A stretch of 7,483 nucleotides of DNA, taken from Pseudomonadota bacterium (GTDB lineage Bacteria > Pseudomonadota > Gammaproteobacteria > GRL18). The DNA lies in the NCBI GenBank assembly GCA_030632745.1, contig DAOVUE010000067.1:1-7483 (forward strand), read 5' to 3'. A program made the translations under genes and the position numbers. Shown one piece after another: positions 1 through 6,244 of this stretch; positions within the stretch are counted from its first letter, which is position 1, and each line of letters opens with the position of its first letter. Under the pieces are notes generated by a model. The model saw only the letters and a list, made by a program, of their open reading frames with translations, did not search any database and was not told the origin of the DNA.

Positions 1-15
1 GGGAATCCATATTTA

Positions 16-43
16 TTGACTGTAAGTCTTTGATTTCTAGATT
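16..43 (+). promoter_or_regulatory. Possible sigma70-type promoter for the P-type ATPase gene
   Basis: A TTGACT hexamer at 16-21 (5 of 6 to TTGACA) is followed after 16 bp by TAGATT at 38-43 (4 of 6 to TATAAT). If used, transcription would start near 50 and give a leader of about 150 nt before the ATPase start. The -10 match is mediocre and the window begins just upstream, so other promoters may lie outside it. Confidence 0.3.
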
Positions 44-66
44 CCTGCCTTCGCCAGTGAGACTTT

Positions 67-147
67 GTTAGCTTGCTAACTCTTGTCGAACAAGTACTCT
101 TGGGGTGCGCAGAGCCTGCCCCTGGCGTATGCAGGGGAATGGCGTAT
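67..147 (+). promoter_or_regulatory. Structured leader upstream of the ATPase gene
   Basis: This non-coding stretch holds three small hairpins in a row: GTTAGC/GCTAAC at 67-72 and 75-80, CTTGT/ACAAG at 82-86 and 90-94 with loop CGA, and CCCCTG/CAGGGG at 119-124 and 132-137. The 8-bp sequence TGGCGTAT occurs twice in direct orientation, at 123-130 and 140-147, 17 bp apart, which could be an operator or chance. The order of structures before a cation pump would suit a cation-responsive leader, but I could not match it to the yybP-ykoY, M-box or NiCo riboswitch consensus. Regulatory function is inference only. Confidence 0.25.
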
Positions 148-185
148 TGAGGAGTTTTGCAAGTACCTCTGGAGTTGTAAATGAC

Positions 186-192
186 AGGAGGT
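186..192 (+). promoter_or_regulatory. Strong Shine-Dalgarno deciding the ATPase start
   Basis: AGGAGGT lies 7 nt before the ATG at 200. It is nearly a perfect anti-16S match and supports translation from 200, and not from the ATG at 407 where similarity to ordinary P-type ATPases begins. The unusual N-terminal hydrophobic extension is therefore probably translated. Confidence 0.8.
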
Positions 193-199
193 ATCTCAG

Positions 200-3076
200 A
201 TGATTGATGTACTTTTACAGTATTTTAATCTTGCTAACATGGACTGGCCGGTTCTTCCTGCTGTTATCATTTTTATTGTCCTTATTGTCCTTATTGTCCT
301 TATTGTTTTTTTTATTGTTTCTCCCCCCTCTATTCTAATCAAAACTATCAAAGGCAGGAATCTCCCGGCAGATAAAACAGCTGAACCGATCCATCCCTGG
401 TATTCTATGGAAGCCAGTAAAGTTTTTAGTCTTTTTAATACGGATGCCAATGGTCTGACTCAGGATGAAGTGAATCTGCGTTTACAGACTTATGGGGCAA
501 ACCAGTTACCTGAAGCAAAAACACTCAATCCGCTGCAGCGTTTTTTATATCAGTTTCATAATTTATTGATCTATATTTTACTGGCCGCTGCTGTGATTAC
601 GGCTCTGCTGCATCACTGGTTGGATACTCAGGTAATTTTAGCCGTTGTATTTATTAATGCAGTGATTGGTTTTGTGCAGGAAGGTAAGGCTGAAAATGCT
701 TTAAAGGCGATACGCTCAATGTTGTCTCCACAAGCCGTTGCACTGCGGGACGGGAAGCGTATCAGCATTCCGGCGGTAGAACTGGTTCCCGGTGATGTGG
801 TTTTTTTACAGTCAGGTGATAAAGTGCCGGCTGATGTGCGCTTGTTCAGACTGAAGGGCTTACAGGTTCAGGAATCAATTTTAACAGGTGAATCTATTGC
901 TGTAGAAAAGAATATTAATCCCGCGGCACAACAGGCTGAGCTGGGTGATCGCTATTGTATGGCCTACTCCGGCACACTGGTCACTCATGGACAGGCGAGC
1001 GGTCTGGTGGTTGCCACCGGCAGTGCTACTGAGATTGGCCAGATTAGTAGTTTATTAGCCACAGTGGAAACTCTGACCACACCGCTATTACGCCAGATTT
1101 CCCAGTTTGCCCGCTGGCTTACGCTAGTGATTATCATCATTGCGGCTGCTACATTCTTATTCGGCATAGGCCTCAGGAATTATCCAGCTTCTGAAATGTT
1201 TCTAGCAGCCGTTGGTTTGTTTGTTGCCGCGATACCAGAAGGTTTACCTGCTATTATGACTATCACCCTGGCGATTGGCGTTCAGGGTATGGCACATCGT
1301 CATGCTATTATTCGTAATCTGCCTGCAGTTGAGACCTTAGGTTCGGTGACCGTCATCTGCTCTGATAAGACCGGCACGCTGACACGTAATGAAATGATGG
1401 TACAGTCTGTCGTAACCGATACAGGATTCTTTGAGGTCAGTGGTGATGGCTATGATCCGCATGGAGGATTTTCATTTGAGAGCAGGGAAATTGTATTAGA
1501 TGATTTCCCCATTCTTGCAGAGCTGACACGTGCCGCGTTGTTGTGTAATGATGCAAGCTTGCATAAGGAGAATGGTGAATGGATCTTACAGGGGGATCCC
1601 ACTGAAGGTGCCTTACTGACCTTAGGCATTAAGGCTGGACTGGATCAAACTTTTGAACGTGAAATTTGGCTGCGTACGGATGTTATTCCTTTTGAATCTG
1701 AGCATCGCTTTATGGCGACACTGCACCATGATCATTTCAGACATGGTTTTGTTTATGTCAAGGGGGCACCGGAACGAATATTAGAGATGTGCAGTCTGCA
1801 GAGAAGTCATGGTGAAGATCTGCCTATTGATCATAATTACTGGCTGCAGCAGGTACACTCTATGGCACAACATGGCCAGCGTGTACTGGCTATTGCCTTT
1901 AAAAATGTTGGTGCTGATTATCGTGAACTTAATTTTATTGAACTGGAAACCGGCCTGACTCTGCTGGGTCTTGTGGGTATGATTGATCCCCCCAGAGAAG
2001 ATGCAATTGAGGCAGTTCATCGATGTCAGTCCGCCGGGATACGGGTTAAAATGATCACCGGAGATCATGCGGTTACTGCTGCTGCCATCGGTCAGAAAAT
2101 GGGTATTGGAAATGGTGAAAAAGTACTCACAGGTCAGGATATTGAAGCCATGGATGATGCTCAATTAATAGGGGTTGTTGAACGGGTGGATATTTTTGCC
2201 CGCTCCAGTCCGGAACATAAATTACGCCTGGTTGAGGCACTGCAGGCCAATGGCCATGTGGTTGCGATGACGGGTGATGGAGTCAATGATGCACCGGCCT
2301 TAAAACGTGCAGATGTCGGAACGGCTATGGGCCAAAATGGTACTGAAGTAGCCAAGGAAGCAGCTGAAATGGTGCTGGCTGATGATAATTTTGCCTCCAT
2401 TGCACAGGCTGTAGAAGAAGGCCGTATGGTGTATGATAATCTAAGGAAGGCTATTCTTTTTATTTTACCCACCAATGGCGGTGAGGCACTGACGATTATT
2501 GGCGCCATTCTACTGGGTCGTATGCTGCCCATTACTCCAGTACAGATTCTCTGGGTTAATATGATTACTGCCGTAACTTTAGCACTGGCACTGGCATTTG
2601 AACCTGCAGAAAAGGATATTATGCAGCGACCACCGCGTGATTCCCGCCAGCCCATACTCACTGGTATGTTTATCTGGCGTATTATCTTTGTGTCTCTCAT
2701 CCTGGTCACAGGTACATTTGGTTTATTTATCTGGGAACGCGGGCAGGGGGTTAGTATTGAAGTGGCACGTACTATTGCTGTGAATACTCTGGTTATGTTT
2801 GAAATTTTCTATTTATTCAACTCCCGATATATTGTAGCGAATGTACTCAATGTTAATGGTTTTCTGGGGAATCGTTATGCCCTGATTGCTGTTGCTGTAC
2901 TGATTGTATTTCAGCTTTGTTTTACTTATTTAACTCCAATGCATGCTTTATTCGGTACCGCAGCTATTGATGGCCTGATGTGGCTGAGAATTATCCTGGT
3001 GGCATCATCAGTCCTGTTTCTTGTTGAACTGGAGAAGGCAGTTATCCGCTATTTAAAAAAAACTAAAAACGGGTAA
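200..3076 (+). CDS. P-type (P2/IIA-like) cation-transporting ATPase with an extra N-terminal helix
   Basis: An inner-membrane pump that couples ATP hydrolysis, through an aspartyl-phosphate intermediate, to cation transport. Visible motifs: actuator TGES (229-232), M4 PEGLP (346-350), phosphorylation motif DKTGT with Asp389, nucleotide-binding KGAPE (521-525), TGD (620-622) and the hinge motif TGDGVND (691-697). M1-M2 lie near 115-165, M3-M4 near 305-360 and M5-M10 from about 745 to 950, as in the SERCA/PMR1/PacL type. The N-terminal cation-ATPase domain starts near residue 70. Before it is a roughly 70-residue extension with a very hydrophobic Ile/Val/Leu stretch (about 19-49), probably an additional helix. 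M5 keeps Asn759 and Glu762 and M6 has Asn787 and Thr790, but residue 791 is Ala where SERCA has the Ca2+-ligand Asp800. The ion is therefore uncertain: Ca2+, Mn2+, Na+ or another. The start is fixed by the strong Shine-Dalgarno. The gene is complete, with no frameshift. Family assignment is very secure; substrate is not. Confidence 0.95.
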   Translation: MIDVLLQYFNLANMDWPVLPAVIIFIVLIVLIVLIVFFIVSPPSILIKTIKGRNLPADKTAEPIHPWYSMEASKVFSLFNTDANGLTQDEVNLRLQTYGANQLPEAKTLNPLQRFLYQFHNLLIYILLAAAVITALLHHWLDTQVILAVVFINAVIGFVQEGKAENALKAIRSMLSPQAVALRDGKRISIPAVELVPGDVVFLQSGDKVPADVRLFRLKGLQVQESILTGESIAVEKNINPAAQQAELGDRYCMAYSGTLVTHGQASGLVVATGSATEIGQISSLLATVETLTTPLLRQISQFARWLTLVIIIIAAATFLFGIGLRNYPASEMFLAAVGLFVAAIPEGLPAIMTITLAIGVQGMAHRHAIIRNLPAVETLGSVTVICSDKTGTLTRNEMMVQSVVTDTGFFEVSGDGYDPHGGFSFESREIVLDDFPILAELTRAALLCNDASLHKENGEWILQGDPTEGALLTLGIKAGLDQTFEREIWLRTDVIPFESEHRFMATLHHDHFRHGFVYVKGAPERILEMCSLQRSHGEDLPIDHNYWLQQVHSMAQHGQRVLAIAFKNVGADYRELNFIELETGLTLLGLVGMIDPPREDAIEAVHRCQSAGIRVKMITGDHAVTAAAIGQKMGIGNGEKVLTGQDIEAMDDAQLIGVVERVDIFARSSPEHKLRLVEALQANGHVVAMTGDGVNDAPALKRADVGTAMGQNGTEVAKEAAEMVLADDNFASIAQAVEEGRMVYDNLRKAILFILPTNGGEALTIIGAILLGRMLPITPVQILWVNMITAVTLALALAFEPAEKDIMQRPPRDSRQPILTGMFIWRIIFVSLILVTGTFGLFIWERGQGVSIEVARTIAVNTLVMFEIFYLFNSRYIVANVLNVNGFLGNRYALIAVAVLIVFQLCFTYLTPMHALFGTAAIDGLMWLRIILVASSVLFLVELEKAVIRYLKKTKNG
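273..313 (+). repeat. 9-bp tandem repeat plus T8 tract inside the ATPase N-terminus
   Basis: The unit TTATTGTCC occurs three times in tandem at 273-281, 282-290 and 291-299, followed by a partial copy (300-306) running into eight T residues (306-313). In frame it encodes Ile-Val-Leu repeated three times and then Ile-Val-Phe-Phe. Gain or loss of a 9-bp unit would lengthen or shorten the hydrophobic helix by three residues without a frameshift, whereas slippage in the T tract would shift the frame. Confidence 0.85.
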
Positions 3077-3177
3077 GTTTTACCAGCTATTGCACATTAT
3101 TAGAATGTTAGTTAACGTTAGGGCCGTAGAAAAAAAATGTTCCAGTTTTACTTGCCCTTTTATCCAGCTTCTGTGTT

Positions 3178-3218
3178 GTAATAAAGGTTGCGTAGGCTGA
3201 CTATGCGCCCTTTATTAC
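3178..3218. repeat. Long hairpin (18-bp stem, 5-nt loop) downstream of the ATPase gene
   Basis: The arms 3178-3195 and 3201-3218 are complementary over 18 positions, with one true mismatch (3188 against 3208) and two G-U wobbles when read as RNA; the loop is GCTGA. No T tract follows on either strand, so it is not a classical intrinsic terminator. It could be a processing or stability element at the end of the ATPase transcript, or a REP-like or MITE-derived palindrome. Only the structure is certain. Confidence 0.7.
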
Positions 3219-3250
3219 GCCTTGAACCTGAATAAAATTGCGGCGCAAAA

Positions 3251-3274
3251 CTTGGAAAATTTATTATTTCCAAG
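3251..3274. promoter_or_regulatory. 8-bp inverted repeat upstream of the promoter, possible operator
   Basis: CTTGGAAA (3251-3258) and TTTCCAAG (3267-3274) form a perfect inverted repeat with an 8-nt spacer. It ends 11 bp upstream of the proposed -35 hexamer of the next gene, which is where an activator site might sit. No regulator gene is in the window to pair with it. Confidence 0.35.
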
Positions 3275-3285
3275 GCCCTTATTGA

Positions 3286-3314
3286 TTGTAATATATTTAA
3301 TTGTTTTTTATACT
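3286..3314 (+). promoter_or_regulatory. Predicted sigma70-type promoter for the His-rich protein operon
   Basis: TTGTAA at 3286-3291 and TATACT at 3309-3314 (5 of 6 to TATAAT) are separated by exactly 17 bp. Transcription would begin near 3321, giving a leader of about 27 nt. The position fits well with the ATG at 3348 and argues against a start further upstream. Confidence 0.5.
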
Positions 3315-3347
3315 AGAAATATTGTATTTTCATTATTGGAGTATGTC

Positions 3348-3809
3348 ATGATTGAACCGCATCAAAATTGGTTTATAGCAATAAAACAGGTAGAAGCAAT
3401 TTCAGAAAAACTGAAAGCCGAGTTAGAGTCTAAGGGAGTTGGAGTACTCACTGGTAATGAATACATTCACGCCCATTTTTTCATTCCTGAAAATATTTAT
3501 GCTCATGCTGATGAAACTCTGAATGAACAGGGTTTTACCCTAAGTGATACGCATCCTCCCGTTTGCACAATTGGTAAGCTGGATGATTATGACGTATTTG
3601 AAAAGCGTATTCCAATTATTGAGATTAGAGAAGCCAATGCACTTAAACATCTGTTTGATAAAGGTGTTTGTATGTCGGGTGGAGCTGGAAAGCCGCATAT
3701 CCATGTAAAAATTCCTGCAGACAAAAGAGAGGAAATTACCAGCTTACTGCATGAGCATCAGTACTATTTAAAAACAGACCTGCTTAGCGGCTCAAAACAC
3801 TGCCACTAA
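3348..3809 (+). CDS. Unrecognised 153-residue protein with four His-x-His motifs
   Basis: I do not recognise the family. It is a small soluble protein with no signal peptide and mixed alpha/beta character. It has 12 histidines in 153 residues, eight of them arranged as four His-x-His motifs: HAH at 41-43, HIH at 117-119, HEH at 135-137 and HCH at the very C-terminus (151-153). Cysteines are at 73, 108 and 152. The glycine-rich GGAGKPHIH segment (111-119) is the most motif-like part. Such a pattern suggests metal binding, and the cation ATPase gene lies just upstream; both points are inference. The start at 3348 is chosen because TTGGAG (3336-3341) stands 6 nt before it and a promoter lies at 3286-3314. 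The frame stays open back to a TTG at 3222, but that start has no Shine-Dalgarno and would span the promoter. The esterase-like gene follows 23 bp downstream, probably in the same operon. Confidence 0.8.
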   Translation: MIEPHQNWFIAIKQVEAISEKLKAELESKGVGVLTGNEYIHAHFFIPENIYAHADETLNEQGFTLSDTHPPVCTIGKLDDYDVFEKRIPIIEIREANALKHLFDKGVCMSGGAGKPHIHVKIPADKREEITSLLHEHQYYLKTDLLSGSKHCH

Positions 3810-3832
3810 GCAAAATATACTGCAATAGGCTA

Positions 3833-5236
3833 ATGAGAGTTTTTACTTATCCGGTGACAGAGCATAACTACAGAGTTTATCCTTTTCTGCTGTTTTTATC
3901 TGTCATGCTTATCTCTTTTGTTGTGGATGCAGGACAAGCTCTCTATGGCTTCGATAGCCAGGCTCAGGTAAATAGCCAGGCGCAAATGGCTTTATTGAGG
4001 CAATCTGTTGTTCCATTAAATTCCTTGCATGACAATAAGTCCATTATTGATCTTATCGGTCAAAAACCACTGCTGCTCATAGGTGATTCGACACATGGAA
4101 CGCATGAGTTTTATCAGCAGCGTATCAATATCAGCAAGCAGCTTATCCAGGAAAAAAACTTTAAGCTGATTGTTTTAGAAGGTGACTGGCCTAATATTTA
4201 CACCCTGAACCAGTATGTACAGTCTTTAATTCCCATCACCGCACAGCAGGCGCTGGATGTATCAAATCCCCATACTTTCTGGTTATGGAATAATGTTGAA
4301 ATGCTTAACTTTATTCTATGGCTGAAAAAATATAATGAACAATTACCGCAGGGAGAGCAAAAGGTCAGTTTGCACGGGATGGATATTTATAGCTTTAAAC
4401 AATCCAGGCAACAGGTGTTTGATTACCTGCAGCTGTTTTCTTCTCAGGCTGCACAACAGGCGTATCAGCGTTATCAATGCTTTGCTTTTTTTAATAATGA
4501 CCTGCACCGCTATGGCAAAGCGGTTAGAGATGATGCATCACTCAGTTGTGAACGCGCGGTAGTTGAACAGTATGTGGATTTTTCTGCCTGCCGCTATCCA
4601 TGTCCTGAGCAATACTCATTTATTGACAGAGATGCGTTTTTTTGTGCACAGCAAAATGCACGGGTGATTAAAAATACAGAAAAAAGTTTTCGTCTGCAAT
4701 ATCGCTTTGCTGATGATACCCAATCATGGAATCAACGTGATCGGCACATGATGGAATCTTTACTGGCCTCAATGACGCATCTTCATCAGCCCAAAACAAT
4801 CATTTGGGCACATAACTCTCATCTTGGTGATGCACGGGCAACCGAAATGGCCGATCGAGATCAACTTAACCTGGGTCAGTTAGTGCGTCAATATTTTGCA
4901 AAACAGGTATTCTCTATCGGCATGCTGACACATTCCGGAACCGTTATGGCTGCGGATGACTGGAATTCTCCAGCTAAAATAAAAACCTTATTAAGCGCTT
5001 ATCATGATAGCAATGAAGGTTTTTTCCACCGCCTTGGAGTTCCATTTTTTGTGCTGGATCTTCATCAATCACACGAATTAACTCGATTGCTGAATCAGCC
5101 CAGATTACAGCGTCATGTAGGTGTCGTTTATCGGCCGCAGGATGAAATGGCTGCTCATTATACTTATACCCGCCTGGCCGAGCAGTTTGACGCTGTTATT
5201 TATATAGACTCCAGCACTGCTGTGCATAGCCATTGA
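3833..5236 (+). CDS. Exported erythromycin esterase-like family protein
   Basis: A 467-residue member of the erythromycin esterase (EreA/EreB-like) family. In the characterised Ere enzymes this fold hydrolyses the macrolactone ring; most chromosomal relatives have no known substrate. The motif GDSTHGTHEF (84-93) carries His88, Arg97 follows, and LEGDWP gives Glu116. The spacing matches EreB His46, Arg55 and Glu74. WAHNSH supplies His327 and His330, matching EreB His285 and His288. The EreB Glu43 position is Asp85 here. Unlike EreA/EreB it has an N-terminal hydrophobic segment (about 16-37), preceded by a charged start and followed by a small-residue region, so it is probably secreted to the periplasm or membrane anchored. 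Cysteines clustered between about 215 and 275 could form disulfides there. The ribosome binding site is weak (AATAGG at 3824-3829), consistent with translation after the His-rich gene 23 bp upstream. Macrolide resistance should not be assumed. Confidence 0.85.
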   Translation: MRVFTYPVTEHNYRVYPFLLFLSVMLISFVVDAGQALYGFDSQAQVNSQAQMALLRQSVVPLNSLHDNKSIIDLIGQKPLLLIGDSTHGTHEFYQQRINISKQLIQEKNFKLIVLEGDWPNIYTLNQYVQSLIPITAQQALDVSNPHTFWLWNNVEMLNFILWLKKYNEQLPQGEQKVSLHGMDIYSFKQSRQQVFDYLQLFSSQAAQQAYQRYQCFAFFNNDLHRYGKAVRDDASLSCERAVVEQYVDFSACRYPCPEQYSFIDRDAFFCAQQNARVIKNTEKSFRLQYRFADDTQSWNQRDRHMMESLLASMTHLHQPKTIIWAHNSHLGDARATEMADRDQLNLGQLVRQYFAKQVFSIGMLTHSGTVMAADDWNSPAKIKTLLSAYHDSNEGFFHRLGVPFFVLDLHQSHELTRLLNQPRLQRHVGVVYRPQDEMAAHYTYTRLAEQFDAVIYIDSSTAVHSH

Positions 5237-5350
5237 AGCTATATCCTATCTCAAATAGCAAATAGAAGACAGCCATAAATTGTTATTGTACATAACTCAA
5301 ATATTTTGTTTGATTTTTATTTATATGGGCTAGAGCTTTTAATTTTCAGT

Positions 5351-5405
5351 ATGTTCCATATTATTCCATGTACATTAATAATGAACATGGAATAATATGG
5401 AACAT
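5351..5405. repeat. Perfect 21-bp inverted repeat, possible terminator
   Basis: Positions 5351-5371 and 5385-5405 are perfect reverse complements. After one A-A mismatch, four more pairs (5373-5376 with 5380-5383) close an almost continuous 53-nt hairpin. It is followed on the + strand by TTTTT (5405-5409), so it may terminate transcription of the upstream operon, although the stem is AT-rich and much longer than usual for a terminator. A mobile-element remnant is the alternative. Confidence 0.75.
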
Positions 5406-5435
5406 TTTTAGATTTTTACTTGATTTATAGCTTTT

Positions 5436-5473
5436 ATGTTCACTAATATTACTTGTACAATATTAATGAACAT
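5436..5473. repeat. Second inverted repeat related to the first
   Basis: Arms 5436-5450 and 5459-5473 are complementary except for one C-A mismatch, with an 8-nt loop. Like the first palindrome it begins with ATGTTC and ends with GAACAT. Its right half (5454-5474) matches 5369-5389 of the first palindrome at 19 of 21 positions in direct orientation, which points to a shared origin. Confidence 0.65.
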
Positions 5474-5539
5474 GATTTTATATCGCTGATGAGGCTCTAT
5501 TACTTCAGTTGGGTACCTTAGATCAATTATCAGCAATGA

Positions 5540-5818
5540 TTAGGCAGCAATTTTCAGATCAATATGTAAGCCTAGTCTATGAGCAAAATTAACCAATGTA
5601 TCCAGACGAAAATCTTCAATTTTACCTTTTAAAAGAGCACTGACACGAGGCTGGGTAATTTCTAATAACTTTGCTGTTTCTGATTGGTTAATATCTCTGC
5701 TGTTAATATTTTTTGTAATAGCTATCAAAAGGGTAGAACGAAGCTTCATATTTTCAGCCATAATAGGATCATCTTCCAGAGCATCCCATACGCTATCAAA
5801 ACTTTGTAGATTACTCAT
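5540..5818 (-). CDS. higA: HigA-type XRE-family antitoxin
   Basis: A 92-residue helix-turn-helix protein of the short XRE type found as HigA antitoxins (HTH_37-like). The DNA-binding helix-turn-helix covers about 43-64, with the recognisable stretch NQSETAKLLEITQPRVSALL, and an N-terminal helical region precedes it. By family knowledge it binds and neutralises the HigB toxin and represses the operon promoter. Its ATG overlaps the toxin stop codon (ATGA, 4 bp), and a good Shine-Dalgarno (GAGGAG) lies within the end of the toxin gene, so the two are translationally coupled. Toxin-first order is typical of higBA. The gene appears intact. A prophage-type repressor is an alternative but the pairing makes it unlikely. 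Confidence 0.9.
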   Translation of the reverse strand: MSNLQSFDSVWDALEDDPIMAENMKLRSTLLIAITKNINSRDINQSETAKLLEITQPRVSALLKGKIEDFRLDTLVNFAHRLGLHIDLKIAA

Positions 5819-6144
5819 TTATTACGCTCCTCTATGATCATTTTGTAGGCTTTTTTTGCCGCCTCTATATCAGATTTACTGGTTTTTTGAGTCTTTTTCT
5901 GAAAAGCATGTAATGCGTATATTGCTTCTTCAAATTTGGCAACATAAACTACTCGAAAAATACCATCAGTGTCATTGATCCTTATTTCTTGAACACCTGT
6001 AGCAATAGTATTCATGGGCTTCCAGTCGGTTGGTGATTCGCCTTGTTGAATCTTATCCAATTGAAAACCGGCTTCTCGTTTAGCTTTATTGGGAAAACAT
6101 TTAATGTTTTCTAATGTGCGTCCAGCAAAAACTAATTTCTTCAT
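5815..6144 (-). CDS. higB: HigB-type (RelE superfamily, phage Gp49-like) toxin
   Basis: A 109-residue protein of the phage Gp49-like/HigB branch of the RelE-ParE superfamily. These toxins are ribosome-dependent mRNA endonucleases. Family hallmarks visible here: WKPM at 41-44, the FRVVY strand at 63-67, and the strongly conserved LHAFQKKTQKTS at 78-89, followed by a Lys-rich C-terminal helix. Length is normal for the family. It is the first gene of a two-gene operon and ends in a 4-bp overlap with the higA start. The ribosome binding site is weak (TGAAG close to the ATG), whereas that of higA is strong, which would favour excess antitoxin. No inactivating change is visible. Confidence 0.92.
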   Translation of the reverse strand: MKKLVFAGRTLENIKCFPNKAKREAGFQLDKIQQGESPTDWKPMNTIATGVQEIRINDTDGIFRVVYVAKFEEAIYALHAFQKKTQKTSKSDIEAAKKAYKMIIEERNK

Positions 6145-6170
6145 TACTTCAGTGTATTAAAATTACAGCT

Positions 6171-6176
6171 ATTATA
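6171..6176 (-). promoter_or_regulatory. Candidate -10 element of the higBA promoter
   Basis: Reading the minus strand, a perfect TATAAT lies about 27 bp before the higB ATG, predicting a start near 6164 and a short leader. I see no convincing -35 at the usual distance. The surrounding minus-strand 12-mer TACTTGTATAAT (6182-6171) recurs with one change within palindrome 2 (5450-5461), so this region may include a HigA operator. An imperfect dyad centred on AGCT (6162-6175) is also present. Confidence 0.4.
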
Positions 6177-6244
6177 CAAGTACATATATAAAAAGATGTT
6201 AAAGTATCATGTTTATATGTTTTGGGATAATTTGATTAAACAGT

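Larger units (their letters stand above)
5237..5539. other. AT-rich spacer between convergent genes, filled with palindromic repeats
   Basis: No credible coding sequence lies between the esterase-like gene and the antitoxin gene, which converge here. The spacer appears to contain two degenerate tandem units, each starting with GATTTTTA (5312 and 5411), followed by AGCTTTT (5334 and 5429), then ATGTTC and a palindrome. This resembles a duplicated small element. Confidence 0.5.

Noticed and set aside
44..199. yybP-ykoY (Mn2+), M-box or NiCo riboswitch upstream of the ATPase.
   Set aside because: I looked for the conserved core sequences and could not align them; only generic hairpins are visible.
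2161..2709. 182-residue reading frame on the minus strand inside the ATPase gene, and similar ones at 1781-2164, 985-1167 and 196-450.
   Set aside because: They lie opposite a clearly functional P-type ATPase, resemble no family, and have low-complexity or Ser/Arg-rich compositions typical of antisense frames.
3222..3347. In-frame N-terminal extension of the His-rich protein from a TTG codon, with a hydrophobic stretch that could look like a membrane helix.
   Set aside because: No Shine-Dalgarno precedes the TTG, the segment spans a good promoter and inverted repeat, and the ATG at 3348 has TTGGAG at proper spacing.
4335..4562. 75-residue + strand frame inside the esterase-like gene.
   Set aside because: Out-of-frame shadow of a well-supported gene with no ribosome binding site or family likeness.
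3833..5236. Macrolide resistance gene (ereA/ereB).
   Set aside because: Family membership only; the export segment, changed Asp85 and non-mobile context do not support a resistance call.
5351..5473. CRISPR-like repeats.
   Set aside because: Only two units, each a hairpin of different length, with no regular spacers and no cas genes.
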